From contig CAILCO010000087.1 in assembly GCA_903832735.1 (NCBI GenBank), positions 17,654 through 81,653 of the forward strand: a stretch of DNA of 64,000 nt, read 5' to 3'. Source of the DNA: an uncultured Sterolibacterium sp. (GTDB lineage: Bacteria; Pseudomonadota; Gammaproteobacteria; Burkholderiales; Rhodocyclaceae). Under the pieces are notes generated by a model. The model did not search any database, was not told the DNA's origin, and saw nothing but the letters and a program-made list of their open reading frames with translations. Shown in pieces: positions 46,324 through 55,254 of this stretch (positions are counted from its first letter, which is position 1; each line of letters opens with the position of its first letter). The translations under genes and the position numbers were made by a program.

Positions 46324-47094
46324 ATGGCTTCAGGGAAGATCATCGACATCAGGGGGCGCAAGTTGGGTGGCGCTACGCCATTGATCTGCTCGCCTCTGCT
46401 CGGCCGGACCCGCGAGCGGCTGCTGGCCGAAGCCGCAGCCGTGCTCGCCAAGAGTCCCGACGTGATCGAGTGGCGTGTCGACCATTTCGAAGCCATCGCT
46501 GACACCGCTGCGGTTCTCGATAGTGCAAGGGCGCTGCGCCAACTGCTCGGCGAGATGCCGCTGATTTTCACGCGCCGCTCGATCAGGGAAGGCGGCGAGG
46601 CGATTGCCATCGACGACGAAGGCACGGTCAGTCTCTACGCGGCCATCGCCGCCGCCGGGCTGGTCGATTTCCTCGACTTCGAAATGAGCAACGACCCCGG
46701 GCAGGTGCGTCGTGTCGTCGCCGACGCGCATCGCTACGGCAGCCGGGTCATCCTCTCGTATCACAACTTCAGCGCTACGCCCGAACGGGAATTCCTGGTC
46801 CAGCGTTTCAAGGAGGCCGAGCGCCTCGGCGGCGATGTCGCCAAGCTCGCGGTGATGCCGGTTAGCCGCGCCGACGTGCTGACCCTGCTCGCGGCCACCG
46901 CCGAGGCGGAAGAGCGATCGCGGATTCCGCTGATCAGCATGGCCATGGGGCCGCTCGGCGCGGTGACGCGGATGATCGCCGGCCTGTTTGGATCCTCGCT
47001 CTCCTTCGCCGTGGGCGAAGGCAGTTCGGCCCCCGGACAGATGCCGATCGCCGACCTCAAGGCCGTCTTCGAAATCATCCGCCGCACACGCTGA
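46324..47094 (+). CDS. aroD: 3-dehydroquinate dehydratase, type I
   Basis: 256 residues. Class I enzyme using a Schiff-base Lys: VIEWRVDHFE, catalytic His in ILSYHNFSATP, Lys in VAKLAVMPVSRADVL, and FAVGEGSSAPGQMP. Betaproteobacteria mostly use the small type II enzyme (AroQ) for biosynthesis, so this type I copy next to a GntR regulator is probably catabolic, making 3-dehydroshikimate from quinate-derived 3-dehydroquinate. Confidence 0.93.
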   Translation: MASGKIIDIRGRKLGGATPLICSPLLGRTRERLLAEAAAVLAKSPDVIEWRVDHFEAIADTAAVLDSARALRQLLGEMPLIFTRRSIREGGEAIAIDDEGTVSLYAAIAAAGLVDFLDFEMSNDPGQVRRVVADAHRYGSRVILSYHNFSATPEREFLVQRFKEAERLGGDVAKLAVMPVSRADVLTLLAATAEAEERSRIPLISMAMGPLGAVTRMIAGLFGSSLSFAVGEGSSAPGQMPIADLKAVFEIIRRTR

Positions 47095-47138
47095 GCGCCT
47101 GGCTTTGCTGAGGAAACGAAGTTGACCGCAGGCGCAGC

Positions 47139-48056
47139 ATGCTCATGAGTTCCGGCCGGGAAACGCACACCTTTCGCGGCATGCTGATGATCCTGGGCGC
47201 GGCCGTGATGTTCGCCACCCTGGACGCGACATCCAAGTACCTGACGCGCTTTTATCCGGTGACGACCGTGGTCTGGGCGCGTTACCTGTTCCATATGCTG
47301 CTGGTCGTGATCGTTCTCGGTCCGCGCTTCGGGCTCGGCCTGGTACGCACCAGCCGGCCGGGCGCCCAGTTGCTGCGCGGCCTGTTGCTCGCAGGCGCGA
47401 CGCTGCTGTTTGTCGGCGCGCTGAAATTTCTGCCGCTCGCCGAGACTTCCGCGATCTTCTTCCTCACGCCTCTTCTGGTCACGGTGATGGCCGTCGTGGT
47501 GCTCAAGGAAAAGGTCGAGTTGGCCCGCTGGATCGCCGTCATTACCGGGTTCATTGGCGTCCTGATCATCATCCGCCCGGGCAGCGGCATCTTCAGCTGG
47601 GCGGCGCTGCTACCGCTGTGCACCGCAGCCTGTTTCGCCTCGTATCAGATCCTCACGCGCCGGCTGTCGGGACTCGAGAGTCCCTATACCTCGATCTTCT
47701 ATTCGGGACTGGTCGGCATGCTGCTGCTCTCGCTGACCTTGCCCTATGGCTGGTCGCCACCGCAAAGCGGCTGGCATCTCGCACTGTTCGCCATGATCGG
47801 CATTCTTGCCGGGCTGGGCCATCTCGCCTTGATCAAGGCTTACGAACTCGCCCCTGCGTCGCGCCTGGCGCCGATCAGCTATAGCCAACTGCTCTGGGCC
47901 ACGGTCGCAGGCTACGTGGTGTTCGGCGATTTTCCCGACCGCTGGTCGCTGGTCGGGATCGCGGTCCTGATGGCCAGCGGCATCTACACCGCGACGCACC
48001 AGCACTTGTCGGAACGGGCACTGCGCGCGGAACTGGCAGAAGGCCCGCCAGGCTAG
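47139..48056 (+). CDS. EamA/DMT family transporter
   Basis: 305 residues, ten membrane helices in two EamA repeats. Marks: GAAVMFATLDATSKYLTRFYPVTTVVWARYL, GALKFLPLAETSAIFFLTPLLV, and in the second half SYQILTRRLSGLESPYTSIFYSGL and PISYSQLLWATVAGYVVFGDFPDRW. May import or export the substrate or product of the preceding enzymes. The stop TAG lies in a family A repeat. Confidence 0.9.
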   Translation: MLMSSGRETHTFRGMLMILGAAVMFATLDATSKYLTRFYPVTTVVWARYLFHMLLVVIVLGPRFGLGLVRTSRPGAQLLRGLLLAGATLLFVGALKFLPLAETSAIFFLTPLLVTVMAVVVLKEKVELARWIAVITGFIGVLIIIRPGSGIFSWAALLPLCTAACFASYQILTRRLSGLESPYTSIFYSGLVGMLLLSLTLPYGWSPPQSGWHLALFAMIGILAGLGHLALIKAYELAPASRLAPISYSQLLWATVAGYVVFGDFPDRWSLVGIAVLMASGIYTATHQHLSERALRAELAEGPPG

Positions 48057-48114
48057 TGCCCGTCGTTGTCCGAAGGACAACCCAGGGCACTTGTGCCAGC
48101 GAAGTAGGTGTTAG
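48053..48114 (+). repeat. hairpin repeat, family A copy 6
   Basis: CTAGTGCCCG, TC, GTTGTC, loop CGAAG, GACAAC, CCAGGGCAC, TTGTGCCAGCGAAGTAGG, TGTTAG. The left CTAG gives the EamA stop and the right TTA gives the stop of the convergent cyclase gene, so it exactly fills the space between two coding ends. Confidence 0.9.
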
Positions 48115-49694
48115 CCGTTGTTGCTGCTGGCTGCCAGCCGGACATTGTCGCGGCCGCTGTTCTTGGCGCGGTACATGGCCTCGTCGGCGTTCTTGGTCAG
48201 GGTGATTTCGTCTGTGCCGTCTTCGGGAAACACGGCAACGCCGAGGCTGCACGAAATGACCAGTTCGTGGCCATGGACCAGGAAGGTTTGGCGCATCGCT
48301 TGACGGATCTTTTCGGCCAATCCGAGGGCCGCGTCCGTACCGAGCAACTCCGGCATCAACACCACGAATTCGTCGCCGCCCATGCGACCTACCGTGTCGG
48401 ACGCGCGAATGGCATCCTGCAACCGGCGCGCCACCTGCTGCAACAGGAGATCGCCGACGGCGTGGCCGAATGAGTCGTTGATCGGTTTGAAGTTGTCGAG
48501 GTCGAGAAAGATCACGGCGAAATGATCGCCATGACGCTTGGCACGGGCCAGTTCGTTATTCAGCCGGTCGCTGAACAGGGCGCGGTTGGGCAGTTCAGTC
48601 AACGCGTCGTGCTTGGCCATGTGCTGCAATTCCTCGGTCATCGCGGCGGCCAGGCGCAGCGCGCGGGCACGCCCGGTGCCGATCAGCCAGACCAGCAATG
48701 AGAGCATCAGGCTCAACCAAGTGCCGGCGACGATGATGGCCGTTTCGGCGTTATGGCCGAAACGGGTCTCGAATTCTTTTAGAGCGCTCATCGACAGCGT
48801 CCAGGTATGTCCGGCGACCACCAGATATTCATTGGCGTTCATGGCAAAACCGGCCATCCCCGGATGCACCGCGGCGTTAGCGGCAGTACGGTAGAGAAGC
48901 GCTGCGTCCGAGGGTACGACGTCGTCGAAAATGGACAGGCTGAGGCCGGGCGTCTGGGTCCCGTACAGGCTGGCCATGAAATCGCTCATGTGGAAGGCGG
49001 CGTAGATCCAGCCGACGAGCTGCGCCCGACGCTCGGCGACGTTTTCGTGCGGCTGGCCCCGGACGAATATCGGCAGGTACATGATGAACCCGGGCGATGC
49101 GTCTCTGTCCTCATCGACAACCAGCCGGATCTGGCCGGATATCGCCGCCATGCCGGAATCGCGAGCCTTCTCCATCGCCAGCCGGCGCACCGGGTCGGAC
49201 CAGGGGTCGAAGCCCGGTGCGGCGGTGTTACGGCCGACATAGGGCTCACGCTGGATGATCGGGGCATAGGCATCGCGCTCGCCTGCGGGGCGAATGACGT
49301 AATCCGCGAAACCGCGCCGGCGCATGGCGGCGACATGGGCATTCTTGCGTTGTGCCGGCGTCCATTCGACGATGCCGATGGCCTGGATGCCGGAAAAATT
49401 GGCATCGAGCCCAAGCGTATGGACGTAGTCGCGCAAAGCGCTTCGGTCGGACGTGCCGGTGATCGCAAGCAGCCCCTGGACGCCGCGGAGCATTTGCACG
49501 TAGGCATCCATGCGCTGCTCGACCCGGCTCACCGTATCGTGCACGGCGAAATCAAATTGCGAACGCAGCGCTTTGCTGGAGGTCTGGCGTTCGTGATCCC
49601 AAGCCAGCCAAGAAACGCCCAAGGTGATGGCCAGGATCAACCAGTGCAGCGGAAAGGAGCGTGCGGCCGCTCCAGGTTTGTGAGTAGCAGGCAC
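48111..49694 (-). CDS. diguanylate cyclase with CHASE sensor domain
   Basis: 527 residues. Membrane helix at about 16-33, periplasmic CHASE domain to about 310, second helix near 320-340 (AIIVAGTWLSLMLSLLVWLIG), then GGDEF domain. The catalytic motif GGDEF is intact (GRMGGDEFVVLMP), and an RASD just before it makes a product-inhibition I-site. Makes c-di-GMP in response to a periplasmic signal. Eight bases after a solute-binding protein gene. Confidence 0.94.
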   Translation of the reverse strand: MPATHKPGAAARSFPLHWLILAITLGVSWLAWDHERQTSSKALRSQFDFAVHDTVSRVEQRMDAYVQMLRGVQGLLAITGTSDRSALRDYVHTLGLDANFSGIQAIGIVEWTPAQRKNAHVAAMRRRGFADYVIRPAGERDAYAPIIQREPYVGRNTAAPGFDPWSDPVRRLAMEKARDSGMAAISGQIRLVVDEDRDASPGFIMYLPIFVRGQPHENVAERRAQLVGWIYAAFHMSDFMASLYGTQTPGLSLSIFDDVVPSDAALLYRTAANAAVHPGMAGFAMNANEYLVVAGHTWTLSMSALKEFETRFGHNAETAIIVAGTWLSLMLSLLVWLIGTGRARALRLAAAMTEELQHMAKHDALTELPNRALFSDRLNNELARAKRHGDHFAVIFLDLDNFKPINDSFGHAVGDLLLQQVARRLQDAIRASDTVGRMGGDEFVVLMPELLGTDAALGLAEKIRQAMRQTFLVHGHELVISCSLGVAVFPEDGTDEITLTKNADEAMYRAKNSGRDNVRLAASSNNG

Positions 49695-49702
49695 AGCGAG
49701 CC

Positions 49703-50485
49703 TTAAAAATCGACCATCGTGGCGGCGAGCTCAGGCTTGAAGTATTTCTCGAAGATCCGGCGCATGCTGCCATCGGCGCGCATCCCATCGACCAGCGAGC
49801 GCCACTTCTCCTGCTCGGCCTGCGCCAGCGCCTTCTTCGACATGATCAGGCCATGGGGCACGGGCGGGTCAGCGAACTCGATGATGACGGTGGCTTCGCG
49901 TATGCGCTTTTCCTCCAGCGTCGGGTAATCGAAGGGTTCAATGATCATGCCCTGGATCAGGTTCAGCATCAGCGTCTGATACAAGGGATCCAGGCCGCCG
50001 GCTTTGCTCACGCGATTGGCTTCCTGAAGTTTATCGACCAGGTGGTTGGCCGTTTCGCTGTAGCGGAAACCGCGGATGACGCCCAGGCGAAATTTTTCGT
50101 TGCGCTCGAAATCGGCCAGATGGCGCACGGCGGTATCCTTGCGCACCAGCAGGTAATATTTGTCGCTGAAGTACCAGGCGAAGGCGGCGTATTTGTCGCG
50201 CTCGGCGTCGGTGATGCCGGACAGGCTGAAGTCGAGGGCGCCGGATTCGATCAACTGCCAGATGCGGGCTCGGGGCATCAGGCTTACGGTGACTTTACAG
50301 CCGCTGCGGCGGATCAATTCGACAGCCACATCCTTGTCGATGCCGGTGTCCGTATCGGCAGAATAGAGCAAGCCGTGATCATGCAGCGCCAGAGTGTACG
50401 GCCGCGAGCAGTCGGGAGCCGCTGCGTTGGCGAAACCAAGGGTGCCGATCGCGACCGACAAGGCGAGGAAGTAACGTAGCATCAT
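49703..50485 (-). CDS. periplasmic solute-binding protein, family 3
   Basis: 260 residues from the first of two ATGs at 50485. Signal peptide MMLRYFLALSVAIGTLGFANA. Family 3 marks: GIDKDVAVELIRRSGCKV, GALDFSLSGITDAERDKYAAFAWYFSDKYYLLVRKD and LGVIRGFRYSETANHLV. No ABC permease or ATPase is adjacent; the gene is followed by a CHASE-GGDEF cyclase, so it may deliver a signal rather than feed a transporter. Confidence 0.87.
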   Translation of the reverse strand: MMLRYFLALSVAIGTLGFANAAAPDCSRPYTLALHDHGLLYSADTDTGIDKDVAVELIRRSGCKVTVSLMPRARIWQLIESGALDFSLSGITDAERDKYAAFAWYFSDKYYLLVRKDTAVRHLADFERNEKFRLGVIRGFRYSETANHLVDKLQEANRVSKAGGLDPLYQTLMLNLIQGMIIEPFDYPTLEEKRIREATVIIEFADPPVPHGLIMSKKALAQAEQEKWRSLVDGMRADGSMRRIFEKYFKPELAATMVDF

Positions 50486-50575
50486 GGGGGAATTGTGGAA
50501 ATCTATAATTGCCTGTCCGGTTTCGATGATAACAAAGTATTCCGCGCCATGAGGGGGGCCGGCGCATCTGGCTTG

Positions 50576-50600
50576 CCTCGGCACCTGCTTCGCTGTCTAG
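50576..50600 (-). repeat. family A repeat remnant at the MFS stop codon
   Basis: On the minus strand CTAG is followed by ACAGCGAAGCAGGTGCC, matching the right-hand part of other copies (CCAGCGAAGTAGGTG), with the hairpin deleted. CTAG again supplies the stop TAG of the upstream gene. Confidence 0.55.
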
Positions 50601-51862
50601 CGCTCGGTGACCCAACCTAGATAAAGCGCGATGACGATGACCGTGCCCACGCAGGCGAGCATGGCAGCGACCAGCCCCGGCCAGGCGGCGTAGCTCCAGA
50701 GCCGGCCCGAGGCGCTGCCGATGACGCTGGCGCCGAGATAGAAGCTCGACAGGTAGAGCGCGGAAACCAGCCCGCGGCGCGACCCGGCACGGCGGCCCAC
50801 CCAGCCGCTGGCGATGGAATGGGCGGCAAAATAGCCAATGGTGAAAATGGCCACGCCCAGGATGATCAGCGGAAGCCTGCTGCTCAGGGTGATCAGCGTG
50901 CCTGCCGCCATGCACAGGCTCATCAGCAGCAGGATGGTGCGGTGGCCGAGCCGGTCAGCGAGAAAGCCGGCCCATGCCGATGACACGCTGCCCATGGCGT
51001 AGAGCAAGAAGATCGCGCCGATCGCCGCCGGCCCGAGATTGTAAGGCGGCAGGATGAGGCGGAAGCCTAGATAGTTGTAGAGGCTGACAAAAGCCCCCAT
51101 GATCAGGAAGGCCGTCAGGAACAGCAAGGGCAGGCCGATATCGCGATAGATTCCGCGCACATCGGCGAAGAGCAGGCGCGGTTGCAGGGACTGGGGCGTG
51201 AACCAACGCGGCGGCGGCAGCAGGCGCCAGAAGGCCCACGCCGCAAGGATACCGACCACGGCAAGAGCCGCCAGGCCATAGCGCCAGTCCAGCCACTCGG
51301 TGACCAGCGCGACCAGGAAGCGGCCCGACATCCCGCCCAGGGCATTGGCGGCGATGTAGATGCCCATCGCCCGGCCCCGGGCATTGACGGCAATTTCCTC
51401 GCCCTGGTAGGCCATGATCGCCGCGGGCATGCCGGCGATACAGGCCCCGAGTCCCACCCGGCAGAGCAACAGCAGAAAAAAGTTCGGCGCCAGCACCGAC
51501 GCGAGCGCGAACAAGGCTGCGCCGAGCAGGCCGAATTTCATCAGCCGCTCGCGGCCGTAACGGTCGGCCAGCAGGCTCAGGGGGATCAGCAGCAAGGCCA
51601 TCGCCGCCGTGCCTGCCGAAACGCTCAGGCTGGCCGTGCTGGGGGAGATGTCGAAGTCGTGGGTCAGTTGCGGCAGTATCGGCTGGGTGCCGTAGAGCAG
51701 CGCAAAGCTGGTGAACCCGCCTATCGCCAGCGCCAGTATGGCCCGGCGAAATTCGCCGGTGCCGGCCTGCAGGCCGACGCCGATTTCAGGGTGCCCGGCG
51801 ACGCCCGGCGTGCCCGCCGCCTTGATCGCGTCGGCGCTAACTTCGACCGTGGCGGCCATCAA
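50597..51862 (-). CDS. MFS transporter, YnfM-like
   Basis: 421 residues with about twelve helices. FALLYGTQPILPQLTHDFDISPSTASLSVS at helix 1-2, loop motif LADRYGRERLMKFG, second-half motif FLADRLGHRTILL and GYFAAHSIASGWVGRRAG, which resembles E. coli YnfM-type exporters. The substrate is unknown. ATG overlaps the stop of the aldehyde dehydrogenase by four bases. Confidence 0.9.
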   Translation of the reverse strand: MMAATVEVSADAIKAAGTPGVAGHPEIGVGLQAGTGEFRRAILALAIGGFTSFALLYGTQPILPQLTHDFDISPSTASLSVSAGTAAMALLLIPLSLLADRYGRERLMKFGLLGAALFALASVLAPNFFLLLLCRVGLGACIAGMPAAIMAYQGEEIAVNARGRAMGIYIAANALGGMSGRFLVALVTEWLDWRYGLAALAVVGILAAWAFWRLLPPPRWFTPQSLQPRLLFADVRGIYRDIGLPLLFLTAFLIMGAFVSLYNYLGFRLILPPYNLGPAAIGAIFLLYAMGSVSSAWAGFLADRLGHRTILLLMSLCMAAGTLITLSSRLPLIILGVAIFTIGYFAAHSIASGWVGRRAGSRRGLVSALYLSSFYLGASVIGSASGRLWSYAAWPGLVAAMLACVGTVIVIALYLGWVTER

Positions 51863-53310
51863 TCGGGCCGCTGGGTCAGGTGCGAGACGTTCTTGACCAC
51901 CATGTAGCAGGCCAGTCCCTCGACGCCGCCCTCGCGCCCGTAGCCGCTGTCCTTGACGCCGCCGAAGGGCGTCTCGGCGAGCGAAGCCGTGAAGTGGTTG
52001 ATCGAAAGATTGCCCACTTCGAGTTCCTCCGCGAGGCGGTCTGCCGTGGCGGCGGATTCGGTGAACGCATATCCGGCGAGACCGTAAGGCAGGGAGTTGG
52101 CCGTGCCGATGGCGTCGTCGAGGTGTTGAAAGCGGCTGATCATGGCGATCGGGCCGAACGGTTCCTCGCTGCTGATCTTCGCATCCGGCGGCACGTCGGC
52201 GAGCGCCGTGAGAGGAAAAAGGTAACCGCGCTCGCCGATCCGCCGGCCGCCGCAGAGCAGCCGGGCACCCTTGGCGACCGCGTCGTCCACCATCGCCTGA
52301 ATCGACTCGAGGCGGCGGCGGTTGGCCAGCGGTCCCATCTGATTGGCCGGATCGAGGCCGTCACCGATGCGGATGGTCCGAACCTTGGCCAGGAAGGCGG
52401 CGGTGAATTCGTCGGCGATAGCTTCGTGAACGAGAAAGCGCGTCGGCGCGACGCAGACCTGACCGGCGTTGCGCAACTTGCCTTCGACCGCAAGCGCGCC
52501 CGCCCGGCGCGGGTCGGCGTCGGCGCAGACGATCACCGGCGCATGGCCGCCCAGTTCCATCACCGCCGGCTTCATGTGTCGCCCGGCAAGCGCCGCCAGC
52601 TGTTTGCCGACCGCGGTGGAGCCGGTAAAGGTGATCAGGCGCACCGCCGGATCCGCGATCAGGTAAGCGGAGATTTCCGCCGGATCACCGAACACCAGGT
52701 TGAGCACGCCCGGCGGCAGACCGGCGTCGGCGAAGGCGCGGGCCATCAACAGCGCCGCCGCCGGCGTCTCCTCCGGCGGTTTCAAGATGAGCGCGCAGCC
52801 CGCCGCCAGGGCGCCGCCGATCTTGCGCGCCGGCGAACTCATGGGGAAGTTCCACGGCGAGAATGCCGCGACGATGCCGACCGGCTGGCGCAGCACGGTA
52901 TGACGCATCCCGGCGCCGCCCGGAATCACCCGGCCGTAGGTGCGCAATCCTTCCGCCGCGTCCCACTCGATGATGTCGCAACCGCGCAGCACTTCAAGGC
53001 GCGATTGCGCGATCGGCTTGCCCTGATCGAGGGTCATGAGCACGGCGAATTCCTCGATGCGTTCGCGCATCAGCCGCACCGCCTCGTTCATGATCTTGTA
53101 GCGCGCCGCAGGCGAGGTGCGCCGCCAGATGCGGAAACCGGACTCGGCGGCGCTGACCGCGGCGGCCAACTCGCTCGCGGTCGCGCGGGGAATCGCGCCG
53201 ATGACGCTCTCGTCGTAGGGATTGATCACCGGGCGGCCCTGGACGCCGCGCTGCCATGCGCCGCCGATGAAATGGGCGATCTCCGGATACGCACTAGCCA
53301 TGATCTTCAT
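51859..53310 (-). CDS. NAD(P)-dependent aldehyde dehydrogenase, succinate-semialdehyde type
   Basis: 483 residues. Cofactor region PWNFPMSSPARKIGGALAAGCALILKP, GSTAVGKQLA, catalytic Glu in MELGGHAPVIV and catalytic Cys in NAGQVCVAPTRF; EEPFGPIA and NLSINHF complete the family marks. Closest in pattern to GabD-like enzymes. ATG 53310 with GGAG six bases upstream; a TTG five codons earlier is weaker. Confidence 0.93.
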   Translation of the reverse strand: MKIMASAYPEIAHFIGGAWQRGVQGRPVINPYDESVIGAIPRATASELAAAVSAAESGFRIWRRTSPAARYKIMNEAVRLMRERIEEFAVLMTLDQGKPIAQSRLEVLRGCDIIEWDAAEGLRTYGRVIPGGAGMRHTVLRQPVGIVAAFSPWNFPMSSPARKIGGALAAGCALILKPPEETPAAALLMARAFADAGLPPGVLNLVFGDPAEISAYLIADPAVRLITFTGSTAVGKQLAALAGRHMKPAVMELGGHAPVIVCADADPRRAGALAVEGKLRNAGQVCVAPTRFLVHEAIADEFTAAFLAKVRTIRIGDGLDPANQMGPLANRRRLESIQAMVDDAVAKGARLLCGGRRIGERGYLFPLTALADVPPDAKISSEEPFGPIAMISRFQHLDDAIGTANSLPYGLAGYAFTESAATADRLAEELEVGNLSINHFTASLAETPFGGVKDSGYGREGGVEGLACYMVVKNVSHLTQRPD

Positions 53311-53326
53311 GCTCTTCTCCAAAATT

Positions 53327-53395
53327 TTAAACAGCGCCGTCCCTGTATTTCAGGGCGCGCCCCTGGAACAGCTCCTGCGCCGGTTCGAACTTCAT
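53327..53395 (-). CDS. candidate 22-residue small ORF between ampG-like and dehydrogenase genes
   Basis: MKFEPAQELFQGRALKYRDG plus AV. ATG overlaps the TGA of the AmpG-like gene (ATGA) and its stop is followed directly by the dehydrogenase ribosome site. It may be a coupling peptide that passes ribosomes to the next gene. No homology is claimed. Confidence 0.3.
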   Translation of the reverse strand: MKFEPAQELFQGRALKYRDGAV

Positions 53396-54660
53396 GGCTT
53401 ATCCGCGGTATGTGATCGCCATGGCGCGACCGCGAACAGCAACAGCATCCCCGGCACGGCCAGCACGGCGCAGAGCAGGAAGAAGCCGAACCAGCCGAGC
53501 TGCTCGACCAGATAGCCCGCGGCGGAGTTGATGAAGGCACGCGGCACCGCGGCGAGACTGGTGAATAGCGCGAACTGGGTCGCGGTGTACAGCGGATGGG
53601 TGGTGCGGGCGATGAAAGCGACGAAGGCGGCTGTGCCCAGACCGACACCGAGCGCTTCGAGTCCGATCACGCCGGCCAGGACGGCCAGCTGCGCCGCGCC
53701 GACCGCCGCCTGCGGACCGAGCCAGGCCAGCCAGGCGAAGCCGAAGATCGACAGCAACTGCACCGCGCCGAACAGCCACAGCGCGCGGTTGATGCCCAGG
53801 CGCACCATCCACAGCCCGCCGGCCAGGCCGCCGATCACCGCCGGCCACAGGCCGGCATTCTTGGCGATCAGACCGATCTGCGTTTTCGTATAACCCATCG
53901 AAAGGTAGAAGGGCGTGGCCAGCGCCGTGCACAGGCTGTCGCCCAACTTGTAGAAAAAGATGAAAGTCAGGATCAACAGCGCGTCCTTCACGCCGGAGCG
54001 GCCGAGGAATTCGCGTGCCGGCAGGAGCACCGCATCGCGCAGCGATTTCGGCGCGTCGCCGACGCCGGCCGGTTCGCGCGCGAGCAGCGCCATCGCCATC
54101 CCGGGCAGCATGAACAGAGCGGTGATCAAGAACACCTCGGCCCACGGCAGATGGTCGGCCAGGATCAGGGACAGCGAGCCGGGCACCAGGCCGGCGATGC
54201 GGTAGGCATTGACATGGACCGAGTTGCCCAGGCCCAGTTCGGCGTCGGGGAGAATCTCGCGACGGAAGGCATCGAGCGCGATGTCCTGGGTCGCCGAGAG
54301 AAAGGCGATCGAGGTCGCGAAGACCACGATGGTGCCCAGATCGAGCTGCGGCGAGAGCCGGCCCAGGCCGGCGATGCAGAACAGCAGGCCGATCTGCGTG
54401 ATCAGCATCCAGCCGCGGCGCCGGCCCAGCCCCGGCAGCGGGTAGCGATCGGCAAGCGGCGCCCAGAGGAACTTCCAGGTATAGGGCAACTGGATCAGCG
54501 TCATGGCGCCGATCCCGCGCAGGCTGATGCCCTCGGTGAACAGCCATGCCGGCACCAGGTTGAGCAGCAGGTAGAGCGGCAGGCCCGAAGAGAAACCGGT
54601 GAACACGCAGATCAGCATGCGCCGCGTGAACAGCACGGCGAGCCAAGGAGGACAGAGCAA
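53392..54660 (-). CDS. ampG: AmpG-like muropeptide permease (MFS)
   Basis: 422 residues with twelve or more helices. AmpG marks: FTGFSSGLPLYLLLNLVPAWL, PYTWKFLWAPLADRYPLPGLGRRRGW, ATQDIALDAFRREIL and FFYKLGDSLCTALATPFYL. Imports anhydromuropeptides from the periplasm for cell-wall recycling. Starts three bases after metW ends. Confidence 0.88.
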   Translation of the reverse strand: MLCPPWLAVLFTRRMLICVFTGFSSGLPLYLLLNLVPAWLFTEGISLRGIGAMTLIQLPYTWKFLWAPLADRYPLPGLGRRRGWMLITQIGLLFCIAGLGRLSPQLDLGTIVVFATSIAFLSATQDIALDAFRREILPDAELGLGNSVHVNAYRIAGLVPGSLSLILADHLPWAEVFLITALFMLPGMAMALLAREPAGVGDAPKSLRDAVLLPAREFLGRSGVKDALLILTFIFFYKLGDSLCTALATPFYLSMGYTKTQIGLIAKNAGLWPAVIGGLAGGLWMVRLGINRALWLFGAVQLLSIFGFAWLAWLGPQAAVGAAQLAVLAGVIGLEALGVGLGTAAFVAFIARTTHPLYTATQFALFTSLAAVPRAFINSAAGYLVEQLGWFGFFLLCAVLAVPGMLLLFAVAPWRSHTADKP

Positions 54661-54663
54661 GCG

Positions 54664-55254
54664 CTAACCCCGGGTGATGCGATACACGGCCAGGCTGCCG
54701 AGGAAGTTGTGCTCCTCGGTGATCAGCCGGCCCTCGTCGAACACCCTGCGCTCCTTGACCACGATGTTGCGTCGGGCGCAAAAATCGTCGAAGTCGGCGA
54801 TGGTGCACAGATGGATGTTGGGCGTGTCGTACCACTGGTAGGGCAAGCGCTCGGAGACCGGCATATGCCCCTGCAGGATGTCCATGCGGTGCTTCCAGTA
54901 GCCGAAATTGGGGAAGGAGACCACCGCCTCGCGGCCGACGCGCAGCATCTCGAACACGATCGCCTCGGTGTGGCGCATCGCCTGCAGGGTCTGCGAGAGC
55001 ACGACATGATCGAAGGAGGCGTCTTCGAAGCCGGACAAGCCGGCTTCGAGGTCGCTCTGGATCACGTTCATGCCGTTCTTCACCGCCGCGAGCACATTCG
55101 CATCGTCGATCTCGATGCCGTAGCCGAGCGCGCCGCGCGTCTCGATCAGCAGGCGCAGCAACGCGCCGTCGCCGCAACCCAGGTCGAGCACCCGCTCGCC
55201 GGGCTGCACCCAACTGGCGATGACCTGGAAATCGGGACGCGCTAGCGTGTTCAT
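54664..55254 (-). CDS. metW: methionine biosynthesis protein MetW
   Basis: 196 residues, methyltransferase-fold partner of MetX. SAM motif [55 protein letters not shown] and [13 protein letters not shown]. The metX-metW pair overlaps by four bases, as in most proteobacteria that use MetX. Confidence 0.96.
   Translation of the reverse strand: MNTLARPDFQVIASWVQPGERVLDLGCGDGALLRLLIETRGALGYGIEIDDANVLAAVKNGMNVIQSDLEAGLSGFEDASFDHVVLSQTLQAMRHTEAIVFEMLRVGREAVVSFPNFGYWKHRMDILQGHMPVSERLPYQWYDTPNIHLCTIADFDDFCARRNIVVKERRVFDEGRLITEEHNFLGSLAVYRITRG

Noticed and set aside
53596..55245. 549-codon plus-strand open frame
   Set aside because: Antisense to the AmpG-like gene and metW; the sequence is repetitive Arg/Gln/His-rich without any domain.
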